DNA of 64,000 nt, taken from contig JAGBVI010000065.1 in assembly GCA_017630395.1 (NCBI GenBank), positions 33,114 to 97,113 on the forward strand, given 5' to 3'. The DNA comes from Paludibacteraceae bacterium. GTDB taxonomy: Bacteria; Bacteroidota; Bacteroidia; Bacteroidales; Paludibacteraceae. The position numbers and the translations under genes are program-made. Below the pieces are notes generated by a model. The model worked only from the letters and a program-made list of their open reading frames with translations, made no database searches and had not been told where the DNA came from. This document shows positions 1-9,034 of the stretch, piece after piece. How positions within the stretch are numbered: position 1 is the stretch's first letter; each line of letters begins with the position of its first letter.

Positions 1-44
1 TAATCATTAATTTTGTTTAATTGAAAATTTAAAATTAGTTTAAT

Positions 45-1601
45 ATGGGTGGAGCGAAAAATTGTCCGGAAACCCCGAGACAGAAGATGATATCCATGAT
101 GTATTTGGTGTTGACTGCGATGCTTGCATTGAATGTGTCTGCCGAAATTTTGAATGGATATTCATTGGTGGATGAATCCATGCGCACGAACATAACTATT
201 GGCGAGGCGAAGGTTTCCTCACTTCAAGGTCAATTTGATGGTTTGTTGCAAACGGATTCAATTAAGGCAAATTTAGTTAAAAGTAAGATTGACTCAGTTA
301 TTTTGATGTCAGATCAAATGTGTGATGTTGTTAGTTCTATTCAAAAGAGGATGATTCTTTTGATTGATGGAGCTGAGGCTGATACACTTTCCAAGGATAA
401 AATGGGAGATTTGAACATTCCGAGTCAGGTAGGTATTCAAGAGAAAAGAGGTGCTGAGTTAAAGGCTAAAATGAACGAATATTCAGCGTTTATGGCATCA
501 GTTGTAGATTCAGCAAAAGCTCGATCAATTCTTAATACTTTTGCAACTCCTGACATCAAGAAGGGTGGAGAAACAAAATCTTGGGAATCGGGTGTATTTT
601 TGGATATGCCAGCTATAGCATCAATTACAGTGTTGGATAAAATCAAAAATGATGTTAAGAATGCTGAAGCAGATGCATTGTCTGCCTTGATTGGAGGAAT
701 GGATGCTAATGACTTCCGTGTAAATAAGATTACAGCTATGGCAGTTGCTAAATCTGGATATATCATGAGAGGTGCTAAGTATTCTGCTGAAATTATGTTG
801 GCTGCTATTGACTCTACAAAGAAACCTACTATTATTATTAATGGAGAGGAATTGAAAGATCCTAATCAAATGTATGAATTTACTTGTAATAAAGTAGGAA
901 CTCATAAGTATTCTGGAGAGTTGATTTTGCAAAAACCTGATGGTACACCTGTTAAATATCCTTTTGAACAAGAGTATACCGTTGGAGAGCCTACAGCTAC
1001 AGTGTCTGCGGATTTGATGAATGTATTATATGCCGGTTTCAAAAACCCTGTTAGTGTTTCTGTTCCAGGTGTAGCTGGTAATAATATCAGCATCAATGTG
1101 TCTAATTGTAAGAGTCAGGCAAAAACAGGTACTGGTTGGACAATTGTTCCTGCTAAAGTTGGTGTACCTTGTAAAATTTCTGTTTCTGCAAATATTGATG
1201 GTAAGTCTCAACATATCAAAACAGTTGACTTCCGTGTTAAGAAGTTGCCAGATCCATTAGCAAAGATTGAGTATACAAATGCTCAAGGTGTAAAAGAGTT
1301 GTATAAGGGAGGTAAAGCTATTGCAAAGAATCTTTTGATTACTGCTCGTAGAATTGTTGCTGAGTTGGATGATGCAGATTTGGAGGTTAAATACAAAGTA
1401 TTGGGATTCTCTTTGAATTATTTCGACTCAATGGGTAATACATTGGTTGAAAAAACAGATGGTGATAAATTAACTGATCGTCAGATGAGAGTATTTAGAG
1501 AGATGACTCGTCAAAAAACTGTCTTTGTTACTAATGTTGTTGCTTTAGGACAGGATAATTTGAAACGTTCATTGCCTCCTGTTGAAGTAAAAATTAAGTA
1601 A
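45..1601 (+). CDS. gldM: GldM/PorM, type IX secretion motor protein
   Basis: GldM (PorM) is the inner-membrane-anchored, mostly periplasmic half of the proton-driven T9SS motor; it partners GldL in the membrane and GldK/GldN at the outer membrane. The 518-residue product has a short cytoplasmic N-terminus, one hydrophobic helix at about residues 15-33 ending in LNVSAEIL, and a long periplasmic part with beta-rich C-terminal domains (from about residue 220) ending PPVEVKIK. Length and architecture match the family. The next gene is gldN, 17 bases on, the conserved order; gldK and gldL would lie to the left of the window. The identity is strong. Confidence 0.95.
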   Translation: MGGAKNCPETPRQKMISMMYLVLTAMLALNVSAEILNGYSLVDESMRTNITIGEAKVSSLQGQFDGLLQTDSIKANLVKSKIDSVILMSDQMCDVVSSIQKRMILLIDGAEADTLSKDKMGDLNIPSQVGIQEKRGAELKAKMNEYSAFMASVVDSAKARSILNTFATPDIKKGGETKSWESGVFLDMPAIASITVLDKIKNDVKNAEADALSALIGGMDANDFRVNKITAMAVAKSGYIMRGAKYSAEIMLAAIDSTKKPTIIINGEELKDPNQMYEFTCNKVGTHKYSGELILQKPDGTPVKYPFEQEYTVGEPTATVSADLMNVLYAGFKNPVSVSVPGVAGNNISINVSNCKSQAKTGTGWTIVPAKVGVPCKISVSANIDGKSQHIKTVDFRVKKLPDPLAKIEYTNAQGVKELYKGGKAIAKNLLITARRIVAELDDADLEVKYKVLGFSLNYFDSMGNTLVEKTDGDKLTDRQMRVFREMTRQKTVFVTNVVALGQDNLKRSLPPVEVKIK

Positions 1602-1618
1602 TTATTGTGAAAGCGTAA

Positions 1619-2524
1619 ATGAATTTAAAGTTTAACGTTATGAGTAAGTTTTTTAGATTTTGTTTTGTTGGTTTGATAGCTTTGTCTGTTAATTCAGTCT
1701 TTGCACAACAAGAAGACTCTTTCTTCGATGAGTTGGGAGAAGTTTCAACAGAGATTGCATCTAATATGCCGACAAGCGGTCCTAAAGATGGATTGGAACC
1801 TATTGAAATGGTAAATCCGCGTGCGGATGATATCTATTGGCAAAAGGTCGTTTATAGGACTATTGATTTGCGTGAAAAGATGAATTATCCTTTGTATTTC
1901 CCTGAAGAAGCTCAAGACAACAGACAAAGTTTCTTTACTCTGATGTTTAGACTAATTCAAGAGGATAAGATTAAGGTTTATGAGTATCTTGATACTAGAG
2001 AGATTTTTACAGACGACCACATTGTTACGTTTGCTGATCTAGTAAACAAGTATGAGTTAATTCATACAATTAAGGCTGATTCTTTGACTAATGATTCTGT
2101 TATTGTTGTTGAAGAAAGTGATATACCTAATAGAGATATTGTTAAGTTTTATGTAAAAGAAGTTTGGTTCTTTGATAAAATTACTTCTACTTTCAATGTT
2201 AGAATTATTGCTTTTTGTCCAATTATGGTTAAAGAAACTGACTTGGGTATTCAAAAGTTCCCTTTGTTCTGGATTCCATTTGAGACTTTGCGTCCATTCT
2301 TGGCTCAAACAGAAGTCTTGATTACTGATAAGAACAATGGTGCTAGACCATCTTTCGATGATATTTTTATTAAGAGAAGATTTTCTAGTTACATTTACAA
2401 AGAGTCTAACATCTACAACAGAAACTTAATCGAGTACAATACCGATGCTGCTGATGTTAGAAAAGAACAAGCAAGAGTTAAAACTTTATTGCTTAACTTT
2501 GAAAATGACCTTTGGGAATATTAA
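1619..2524 (+). CDS. gldN: GldN/PorN, type IX secretion periplasmic component
   Basis: GldN (PorN) forms the periplasmic ring with GldK that couples the GldLM motor to the outer-membrane translocon. The product has a signal peptide ending NSVFAQQ, then a soluble domain with the family pattern of paired motor-ring proteins (for example YWQKVVYRTIDLREKMNYPLY and a C-terminal region rich in Arg/Asn). An internal ATG at 1640 (MSKFFRF) gives a more typical signal-peptide start and may be the true one. It is cotranscribed with gldM, and a strong hairpin with a T-run follows at 2546-2583, closing the operon. Confidence 0.93.
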   Translation: MNLKFNVMSKFFRFCFVGLIALSVNSVFAQQEDSFFDELGEVSTEIASNMPTSGPKDGLEPIEMVNPRADDIYWQKVVYRTIDLREKMNYPLYFPEEAQDNRQSFFTLMFRLIQEDKIKVYEYLDTREIFTDDHIVTFADLVNKYELIHTIKADSLTNDSVIVVEESDIPNRDIVKFYVKEVWFFDKITSTFNVRIIAFCPIMVKETDLGIQKFPLFWIPFETLRPFLAQTEVLITDKNNGARPSFDDIFIKRRFSSYIYKESNIYNRNLIEYNTDAADVRKEQARVKTLLLNFENDLWEY

Positions 2525-2545
2525 TTTTTCCGTATAATTTAAAAT

Positions 2546-2583
2546 GAGAGCTGTATCAAGATTGATGCAGCTCTTTTTTTTAA
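2546..2583 (+). terminator. Rho-independent terminator after gldN
   Basis: A stem of GAGCTGTATC (2548-2557) against GATGCAGCTC (2564-2573), with one G-U pair and a short loop, is followed at once by a run of T. It separates the gld operon from leuS. Confidence 0.85.
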
Positions 2584-2629
2584 TAAATTTTTTAAAATTA
2601 CTTCTTTTCTCTTATTTAATTAAATTCTC

Positions 2630-2637
2630 TATCTTTG
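2630..2637 (+). promoter_or_regulatory. Putative -7 box for leuS
   Basis: TATCTTTG matches the Bacteroidetes -7 consensus TAnnTTTG and lies 17 bases before the leuS ATG. No good TTTG is seen at the -33 position, so the call rests on the -7 box only. Confidence 0.5.
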
Positions 2638-2653
2638 TGGCAAATTTGTAAAC

Positions 2654-5410
2654 ATGGAATATAATTTTATTGATATTGAAAACAAGTGGCGTTCTTATTG
2701 GCGCTCTGAAGAGGTTTATAAAGTTAATTTAGATAAAAATAAACCTAAGTATTATGTTTTGGATATGTTTCCTTATCCTTCTGGAGCAGGACTTCATGTT
2801 GGTCATCCGTTAGGTTACATTGCGTCTGATATATTTAGTCGATACAAAAGACTTCAAGGTTTCAATGTATTACATCCTATGGGATATGACGCCTACGGTT
2901 TGCCTGCAGAGCAATATGCAATTCAAACTGGTCAACATCCTGCTGTTACAACTGAAAAGAATATTAATCACTATCGTGAGCAGTTAGATAAGATTGGGTT
3001 CTCCTTTGATTGGGATAGAGAAGTTCGTACATGTGATCCCAAATTTTATAAGTGGACACAATGGGCATTCTTAAAAATGTTTAATTCTTATTATGATAAT
3101 AAGTTATCTAAGGCTATGCCCTTGTCTAATTTGATAGCTCATTTCGAAAAGTTTGGAACAGAGGGAATAGATGTAGCAGAATCCGAAGAAAAGGTATTCT
3201 CTGCTACTGATTGGAATAACTTTGATGATAAAGTAAGAAGTGAAATTTTGATGAACTACCGTTTAGCTTATTTAGCTGATACGAAGGTTAATTTCTGTCC
3301 TGCCTTAGGTTGTGTTTTGGCAAATGATGAAATTAGTGAAGGTCTGTCTGTAAGAGGTGGCCACCCTGTTGAACAACGAGTAATGCGCCAGTGGAGTTTG
3401 AGAGTTTCTGCTTATGCGCAAAGGCTTTTGGATGGATTAGATACGATTGATTGGACCGATTCGTTGAAAGATACTCAACGAAATTGGATTGGAAGGAGTG
3501 AAGGCGCTGAGTTGAAATTTTCTATAAAAGATAGTGACGTTTGTTTTGATGTGTTTACAACTAGAGCAGATACGATTTTTGGTGTAACATTTATGGTGTT
3601 AGCCCCTGAATCTATGTACGTTAATTTAGTGACGACTGATGCTCAAAGGGGGCAGGTTAATGCTTATTTGGACATGGTTAAACGACGTACTGAAAGAGAA
3701 CGAATTTCGGATCGAAGTGTATCAGGAGTTTTTACAGGGTCCTATGCTATTAATCCTGTAACAGGAAAAGAGATCCCGATTTGGATTAGTGATTATGTTT
3801 TAGCTTCATATGGTACGGGAGCAATTATGGCTGTTCCTGCTCATGATTCTAGGGACTATGCCTTTGCAAAGCATTTTGACTTGCCAATTATTCCAGTCAT
3901 TGAAGGTTGTGATGTCTCAAATGAGAGTTTTGATGCAAAAGATGGTATTATGACTAATTCAGGCTTTTTGAATGGTTTAACTGTAAAAGAGGCTATTTCT
4001 ACTGCAAAAAGATATGTGGAAAAAGAAAAACTGGGGAAAATAAAGGTTAATTATCGTTTGCGGGATGCTATTTTTAGTAGGCAAAGGTATTGGGGTGAGC
4101 CGTTCCCTATCTATTACAAAGATGGGGTTCCAACACCTATTGATGAGAGTATGTTGCCATTAGAATTGCCTGATGTTAAAGATTTTAAACCAACAGAAAA
4201 TGGGGAACCACCATTGGGGCATGCAGAAAATTGGTGTACTTCGGATGGCTATCCGTATGAATTAAATACGATGCCTGGATTTGCAGGATCATCGGCTTAT
4301 TATTTGAGATACATGGATCCTCATAATGAGGAAGCGTTAGTGTCAAAAGAAGCAAATGAGTATTGGCAAAATGTGGATTTGTATTTGGGTGGTTCAGAAC
4401 ACGCAACCGGTCACCTAATTTATAGTCGTTTTTGGAATAAATTTTTATATGACTTAGGTTATGTTGTTAAGGATGAGCCATTCCAAAAATTAATAAACCA
4501 AGGTATGATTCAAGGTCGTTCAAATTTTGTGTATCGCATAAAAGGTACAAACACCTTTGTTTCATTGAATTTGAAAGATCAATATGATGTAACACCTATT
4601 CATGTTGATATTAATATTGTATCCAATGATGTACTTGATTTAGAAAAATTTAAAAAATCTAATCCAGAATATGAAACGGCCGAATTTGTTTTAGAAAATG
4701 GCAAGTACGTTTGTGGTTGGGCTGTAGAAAAGATGTCAAAATCGATGTTTAATGTTGTGAATCCTGACGATATTGTTGCTAATTATGGAGCAGATACTTT
4801 GCGTTTGTATGAAATGTTTTTGGGTCCTTTAGAGCAATCAAAACCGTGGGATACAAATGGAATTGATGGTGTACATCGTTTCTTAAAAAAGTTGTGGGGA
4901 CTATTTTACAAAGGAGACGAGTTTATTGTTGCGGATGGGATTGCTACAAAAGAGGAGATGAAATCACTTCATAAGCTGATAAAAAAGACAACGTATGATA
5001 TTGAGAATTTTTCCTTTAATACTTCTGTATCAGCATTTATGATATGCGTAAATGAATTAACAAACTTTAAATGTAACAAAAAAGAAGTTTTGCAACAATT
5101 AGTAATTTTGTTGGCTCCTTTCGCTCCTCATATAGCTGAAGAATTGTACCATTTATTAGGCAATACAACAACTGTTTGTGATGCTAAATGGCCTATTTTT
5201 GATGAAAAATATTTGAAAGAAGATAGTGTTAAGTATCCTATTTCGTTTAATGGTAAGGTCAGATTTTTCATGGAGTTGCCATCTGATATGGATAAAAAGC
5301 AGGTTGAGGAAGTAGTGTTAGGTGATGAACAAACAAGTAAGTTTTTGGATGGGAAAGCAATTAAGAAGGTAATTGTAGTTCCAGGAAAGATTGTGAACAT
5401 TGTTTTCTAA
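2654..5410 (+). CDS. leuS: Leucyl-tRNA synthetase
   Basis: Class I aminoacyl-tRNA synthetase that charges tRNA-Leu in the cytoplasm. The HIGH signature appears as HVGH at residues 48-51 ([14 protein letters not shown]) and KMSKS at residues 693-697. Between them is the large CP1 editing domain, with [16 protein letters not shown]. The 918-residue length and an additional segment just before KMSKS fit the Bacteroidetes form. It is transcribed alone between the gldN terminator and the rplS promoter. A tRNA-Leu gene lies in the same window at 52.6 kb. Confidence 0.97.
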   Translation: MEYNFIDIENKWRSYWRSEEVYKVNLDKNKPKYYVLDMFPYPSGAGLHVGHPLGYIASDIFSRYKRLQGFNVLHPMGYDAYGLPAEQYAIQTGQHPAVTTEKNINHYREQLDKIGFSFDWDREVRTCDPKFYKWTQWAFLKMFNSYYDNKLSKAMPLSNLIAHFEKFGTEGIDVAESEEKVFSATDWNNFDDKVRSEILMNYRLAYLADTKVNFCPALGCVLANDEISEGLSVRGGHPVEQRVMRQWSLRVSAYAQRLLDGLDTIDWTDSLKDTQRNWIGRSEGAELKFSIKDSDVCFDVFTTRADTIFGVTFMVLAPESMYVNLVTTDAQRGQVNAYLDMVKRRTERERISDRSVSGVFTGSYAINPVTGKEIPIWISDYVLASYGTGAIMAVPAHDSRDYAFAKHFDLPIIPVIEGCDVSNESFDAKDGIMTNSGFLNGLTVKEAISTAKRYVEKEKLGKIKVNYRLRDAIFSRQRYWGEPFPIYYKDGVPTPIDESMLPLELPDVKDFKPTENGEPPLGHAENWCTSDGYPYELNTMPGFAGSSAYYLRYMDPHNEEALVSKEANEYWQNVDLYLGGSEHATGHLIYSRFWNKFLYDLGYVVKDEPFQKLINQGMIQGRSNFVYRIKGTNTFVSLNLKDQYDVTPIHVDINIVSNDVLDLEKFKKSNPEYETAEFVLENGKYVCGWAVEKMSKSMFNVVNPDDIVANYGADTLRLYEMFLGPLEQSKPWDTNGIDGVHRFLKKLWGLFYKGDEFIVADGIATKEEMKSLHKLIKKTTYDIENFSFNTSVSAFMICVNELTNFKCNKKEVLQQLVILLAPFAPHIAEELYHLLGNTTTVCDAKWPIFDEKYLKEDSVKYPISFNGKVRFFMELPSDMDKKQVEEVVLGDEQTSKFLDGKAIKKVIVVPGKIVNIVF

Positions 5411-5442
5411 ATCAAGTAATGAAATTTTAATTCCAAGATGTT

Positions 5443-5608
5443 GTTTAAATTTTATTTCAAGCCTATTTGAGAGAGAATTTTAAATTAATTTTTATTATCG
5501 TTTTGTAGTAAATAGTGGACTATTATCAAAACAGAATAATACAAATTGGTTAAAAAGAATCTTAAAGATGCTGAGAATAGGAGTGCGAAACTCAAAATAA
5601 ATTTAAAC
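5443..5608. mobile_element. Miniature inverted-repeat element, copy 1 (166 bp)
   Basis: The 334-base gap between leuS and rplS contains a non-coding unit bounded by inverted repeats. GTTTAAATTTTATTT at the left faces AAATAAATTTAAAC at the right. The whole unit is repeated, with scattered differences, at 59469-59851, including shared internal blocks such as TATTTGAGAGAGA, AATAGTGGACT and ATCAAAA. No transposase is encoded, so this is MITE-like. It lies upstream of the rplS promoter and might carry readthrough-blocking or promoter activity, but that is inference. Confidence 0.7.
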
Positions 5609-5632
5609 GGCTTCTAAATAGTAGAAGAAAAA

Positions 5633-5664
5633 TTTGTAAAAAAATAAATTTGGTTGTAAATTTG
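5633..5664 (+). promoter_or_regulatory. rplS promoter, full Bacteroidetes -33/-7
   Basis: TTTG at 5633-5636 and TAAATTTG at 5657-5664 are separated by 20 bases, a near-perfect Bacteroidetes housekeeping promoter. A second TAAATTTG lies at 5645-5652. Transcription would start near 5671, leaving about 75 nt of leader before rplS. Confidence 0.75.
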
Positions 5665-5744
5665 CAACGTTTTTGCGCAATCTCTTATAAAGCGTAGGTA
5701 TTTGTAATATTGCGTCATGTTAAATTATAATTGAAACAAAGAAA

Positions 5745-6092
5745 ATGGATTTAATCAAAGTCGCTGAGCAAGCTTTTGCAGTAGGTAAAGAGCTTCCTAA
5801 GTTCAAGAGTGGCGATACTGTAACTGTTGCGTACAGAATCGTGGAGGGAAATAAAGAAAGAGTTCAGCAGTTTCGTGGTGATGTAATTCGCATTAGTGGT
5901 CACCAAGAAAAGAAACGTTTTACAGTTCGTAAAATTTCAGGAGGTGTAGGTGTTGAACGTATTTTCCCAATGGATTCACCTTTTATTGAGGAAATAATTG
6001 TCAATAAAGTTGGTAAAGTTCGTAGAGCTAAGTTATACTACTTGCGTAAGTTAACAGGTAAAAAAGCAAGAATCAAAGAAAAAAGATTTTAA
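5745..6092 (+). CDS. rplS: 50S ribosomal protein L19
   Basis: Ribosomal protein bL19, located at the 30S-50S interface. The 115-residue sequence has the family signature blocks [46 protein letters not shown] and the basic C-terminal [20 protein letters not shown]. Its length is typical. It is monocistronic, with its own strong promoter (5633-5664), a roughly 75-nt leader able to form a hairpin, and two terminator-like hairpins downstream. Confidence 0.98.
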   Translation: MDLIKVAEQAFAVGKELPKFKSGDTVTVAYRIVEGNKERVQQFRGDVIRISGHQEKKRFTVRKISGGVGVERIFPMDSPFIEEIIVNKVGKVRRAKLYYLRKLTGKKARIKEKRF

Positions 6093-6097
6093 TCATA

Positions 6098-6128
6098 AAG
6101 GAGAAACTTTTGTTTCTCCTTTTTTTTA
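6098..6128 (+). terminator. rplS terminator
   Basis: A perfect stem AAGGAGAAAC / GTTTCTCCTT (6098-6107 with 6112-6121) with a 4-base loop and a following T-run begins six bases after the rplS stop. Confidence 0.92.
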
Positions 6129-6133
6129 TAGGG

Positions 6134-6165
6134 TACGTTCATGTTGAAATGAACGTAATTTTTTT
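6134..6165 (+). terminator. Second hairpin plus T-run, overlapping next promoter
   Basis: TACGTTCA (6134-6141) pairs perfectly with TGAACGTA (6150-6157), followed by AATTTTTTTT. It is a back-up terminator for rplS, and its right arm and loop coincide with the -33 region of the next promoter. It could also be an operator-like palindrome. Confidence 0.6.
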
Positions 6166-6173
6166 TATATTTG
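6144..6173 (+). promoter_or_regulatory. Promoter of the chaperone/OstA operon
   Basis: TTG at 6144-6146 and TATATTTG at 6166-6173 are spaced by 19 bases, matching the Bacteroidetes consensus. The ATG of the parvulin gene lies about 43 bases further. Confidence 0.65.
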
Positions 6174-6216
6174 CACGTTAATAGAAATGTTAGAGTAAAT
6201 TGGAAATTATTCAAAT

Positions 6217-8139
6217 ATGAAAAATAAATTTAGAAGTTTGTTCGCATTGTTTTTGGCGATTCCTTTAAATGCGGTGTCGGGAGATTCTGAAGAGATTGTT
6301 ATGACTATTAATAAGACAGACGTAACAAAATCAGAGTTCGAGTATATTTATAACAAGAATTCAAAAGCTGTTGATAGGAAATCGATAGATGAGTATGTGG
6401 AATTATTTGTGAATTATAAATTAAAAGTAGAAGCTGCCAAGGAGGCAAAAATGCATGAATCACCTTCTTATTTAAAAGAATTTTCGTCATACAAAGATCA
6501 ATTGGCAATTCCTTATTTGAGAGACAAGGATAAAGAGCAAGATTTGTTGATGGAGGCATATAAGAGAGGAAAAGAAGAAATACATGCTAGTCATATTTTG
6601 ATTAAAGTTGCGGAAGATGAGAGTGATTCATTGGATGCATTTAATAAGATTTCAAAAATCTATGAAGAAATTAAATCTGGAGCAGATTTTTCTCGTTTGG
6701 CGCAAGATAATTCTGATTGTATGTCAAAGCGTAATGGTGGTGATTTAGGATTTCTACAAGTTTTTTCGACAATATATGAATTTGAAAATGTGATTTATAA
6801 TACTAAAATAGGAGAAATTAGCAAGCCATTTCGTTCTAAATTTGGTTATCATATAGTGAAGGTTCACGAAAGGAGAAAAGTGTTGAATGCTCCACGTGTT
6901 GCGCATATTTATATATCGAAATCAGAGCCTAAATACCAAGGAATTGTTGATTCTTTGATGTTAAAAATTAAAATGGGTGCAAATTTTGCAGAACTAGCCA
7001 AGAAGCATTCAATGGATATTGTAACAGCTGTGAATGGTGGGGATTTGGGCGTAATTGATGGAAATTCTTCATATCCAATAGATTTTAAGAATCATGTATA
7101 TTCATTATCAAAGGTAGGTGATGTTAAATTGATAGATAATGCCATTGGTGTGCAAATTATTTGTTTAACATCAGTAGGAGTACAACCAACTTTTCAAGAA
7201 CAAAAGGCTGAATTATTAGAAAAAATCAAGAAGAGTGATAGGGAAAAAGAAGTTGGAGTCTCCTATTTAAATGCATTGAAAACAAAGTATGGATTTGAAC
7301 TTTATGAAAAATCGTTGAAACCATTTGAAAAAATTATCAATGAAAAAGATGTAATGATTAATAAGTTGAATTCCCCTCTATATGAGTTCAAAGGGAATAT
7401 GTACCCGCAAAGTGAGTTCTATCCATATTTGAAGGAGCAAAAAGCAAGTTATGATTATGCTTATTCAAAGGGAGGGCAAAAGAAAAAGATGTCTGATAAA
7501 CAATTTATACAAAAGACTTTTGATTCGTATTTGACAAAGCTGTTAATAGCGGAGGAGAGACTGATATTGGAGCAAGACTGCACAGAATATAAAAATTTAC
7601 TACAAGAGTATTCTGATGGATTGTTGTTATTTGAAATTAGTTCAAAAGAGGTATGGGATAAATCTTCAAAAGATACTGTTGCTTTAAGTAAATTTTACCA
7701 AGAGCACAAGGCTGATTATACTTGGGATTCTCCTAAATTCAAGGGTGTTGTAATTCGTTGCAAAAATGATTCTGTGTTGAAGTTGGTTGAACAGATTATA
7801 AAATCTACTCCGTTAGATTCGGTTGCTAGTAAGGTGAATTTGCTATTAAGGAAAAAATATGAAAAATTGGTAAAGGTTGATGAAGGAGTTTTCCCTCAGG
7901 GTGCAAATAAGGTAGTTGATGAGAAGATTTATAAGATGGGTAAGTATGCGGATGATAAGTATCCGGTGGCAACAATTGTTGGAAGTATGCAGTCTCAACC
8001 GCAATCTTATTTGGATATAAAGGGTCCGGTAACAGCAGATTATCAGATGTACTTAGAAAAAGAGTGGATAAAATCTTTGAGGAGTAAGTATCCTGTTAAA
8101 TTGAATAAAAAAGTATTAAATACGATAAAAAGTAATTGA
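6217..8139 (+). CDS. Exported parvulin-type peptidyl-prolyl isomerase (PpiC/PrsA-like), 640 aa
   Basis: Likely periplasmic folding chaperone for outer-membrane or secreted proteins. A signal peptide (residues 1 to about 24) is followed by an N-terminal chaperone-like helical part. Next comes a clear parvulin domain at about residues 120-225 (HASHILIKV, NGGDLGFLQVF, FGYHIVKVHERR). A second, degenerate parvulin-like segment at about 230-330 keeps NGGDLGVI, and a long C-terminal helical region follows. It heads a run of tightly spaced genes with a lipoprotein and a second SurA-like protein, a layout that suggests an outer-membrane biogenesis operon. Isomerase activity is inferred from the family. 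Confidence 0.88.
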   Translation: MKNKFRSLFALFLAIPLNAVSGDSEEIVMTINKTDVTKSEFEYIYNKNSKAVDRKSIDEYVELFVNYKLKVEAAKEAKMHESPSYLKEFSSYKDQLAIPYLRDKDKEQDLLMEAYKRGKEEIHASHILIKVAEDESDSLDAFNKISKIYEEIKSGADFSRLAQDNSDCMSKRNGGDLGFLQVFSTIYEFENVIYNTKIGEISKPFRSKFGYHIVKVHERRKVLNAPRVAHIYISKSEPKYQGIVDSLMLKIKMGANFAELAKKHSMDIVTAVNGGDLGVIDGNSSYPIDFKNHVYSLSKVGDVKLIDNAIGVQIICLTSVGVQPTFQEQKAELLEKIKKSDREKEVGVSYLNALKTKYGFELYEKSLKPFEKIINEKDVMINKLNSPLYEFKGNMYPQSEFYPYLKEQKASYDYAYSKGGQKKKMSDKQFIQKTFDSYLTKLLIAEERLILEQDCTEYKNLLQEYSDGLLLFEISSKEVWDKSSKDTVALSKFYQEHKADYTWDSPKFKGVVIRCKNDSVLKLVEQIIKSTPLDSVASKVNLLLRKKYEKLVKVDEGVFPQGANKVVDEKIYKMGKYADDKYPVATIVGSMQSQPQSYLDIKGPVTADYQMYLEKEWIKSLRSKYPVKLNKKVLNTIKSN

Positions 8140-8149
8140 ATTTGTAAAG

Positions 8150-9028
8150 ATGTTATTTGACATAAAAACTAATATATATACTCGGGCATTAATCATTGAA
8201 TTAATAGTGCTAGTAGGGTTTTGTTTCTCATCTTGTGATAAGTTGAAGCATCCAATCTTAGAAACTGCTGTAGCAGAAGCGGGAGGAGAAGTTTTGACAG
8301 AACAGGAATTGTTTAATATGATTGATATGTCGTATGTTAATGGCAATGATAGTCTGAGAATTATTGATAATTATATCAAAGAATGGATTGCGAATAGTGT
8401 TATTTATGAAGAAGCGCAGAAATCAATTCCCAATCAAGGAGAGATAGATTCTTTGGTAGAGGTATATCGACATGCTTTAGTTGTGTATGGATATGAATCT
8501 CAATTGATAAAAGAGCATGTTGTTAGTCGTATTTCCCAAAATCAAATGATTCAGTTTTATCATGAAAATGCTTTGATGTTTAGGTTGGATGAACCTATTG
8601 CAAAGGGTGTTTTTTTGATTGTTCCGAGTTCGGCTCCTGATGTTCAGGTCTTGGAGACATTGATGGAAAGTCCGTCGGAGAGTAATTTAGATATAATAGA
8701 GTCGTTGAGTGTTAAAAATGCTGCAAGGTTTGAGTTCTTTAATAATCATTGGTTGTTTTTGTCTGAGATTCAAAAAAAATGTCCATTAATGTTTGATTTT
8801 GATGCATTGTCTTTGGGAGGAATGCAAGTTCAGAGAGATTCGTTATATTCTGCTTTTTTGTATTTATCAGAATTAAAGAAACCGGGGGAGATGCAACCAT
8901 TTGAATTTGTAGAAGATCGTATTCGTTCTATTTTAACAGAACAGAAGAAAATAGAATTTTTACGAGATTATAGATTGAATTTGTATGAAGAAGCTCTTAA
9001 AAGTGGAGCTGCAAAACGTTATAAATAA
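8150..9028 (+). CDS. Putative lipoprotein lying between two parvulins
   Basis: The 292-residue product begins with a basic/hydrophobic segment ending in a lipobox-like FCFSSC (Cys about residue 29), so it is probably lipid-anchored. The mature part resembles the N-terminal chaperone portion of SurA-like proteins (an EAGGEVLTEQELFNMI opening, then long helices), but no parvulin HILxK...GG motifs are present. It starts 10 bases after the preceding PPIase gene and ends 6 bases before the next. I infer a SurA-type chaperone lacking the isomerase domain; the family could not be confirmed by eye. Confidence 0.75.
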   Translation: MLFDIKTNIYTRALIIELIVLVGFCFSSCDKLKHPILETAVAEAGGEVLTEQELFNMIDMSYVNGNDSLRIIDNYIKEWIANSVIYEEAQKSIPNQGEIDSLVEVYRHALVVYGYESQLIKEHVVSRISQNQMIQFYHENALMFRLDEPIAKGVFLIVPSSAPDVQVLETLMESPSESNLDIIESLSVKNAARFEFFNNHWLFLSEIQKKCPLMFDFDALSLGGMQVQRDSLYSAFLYLSELKKPGEMQPFEFVEDRIRSILTEQKKIEFLRDYRLNLYEEALKSGAAKRYK

Positions 9029-9034
9029 AAGAAT

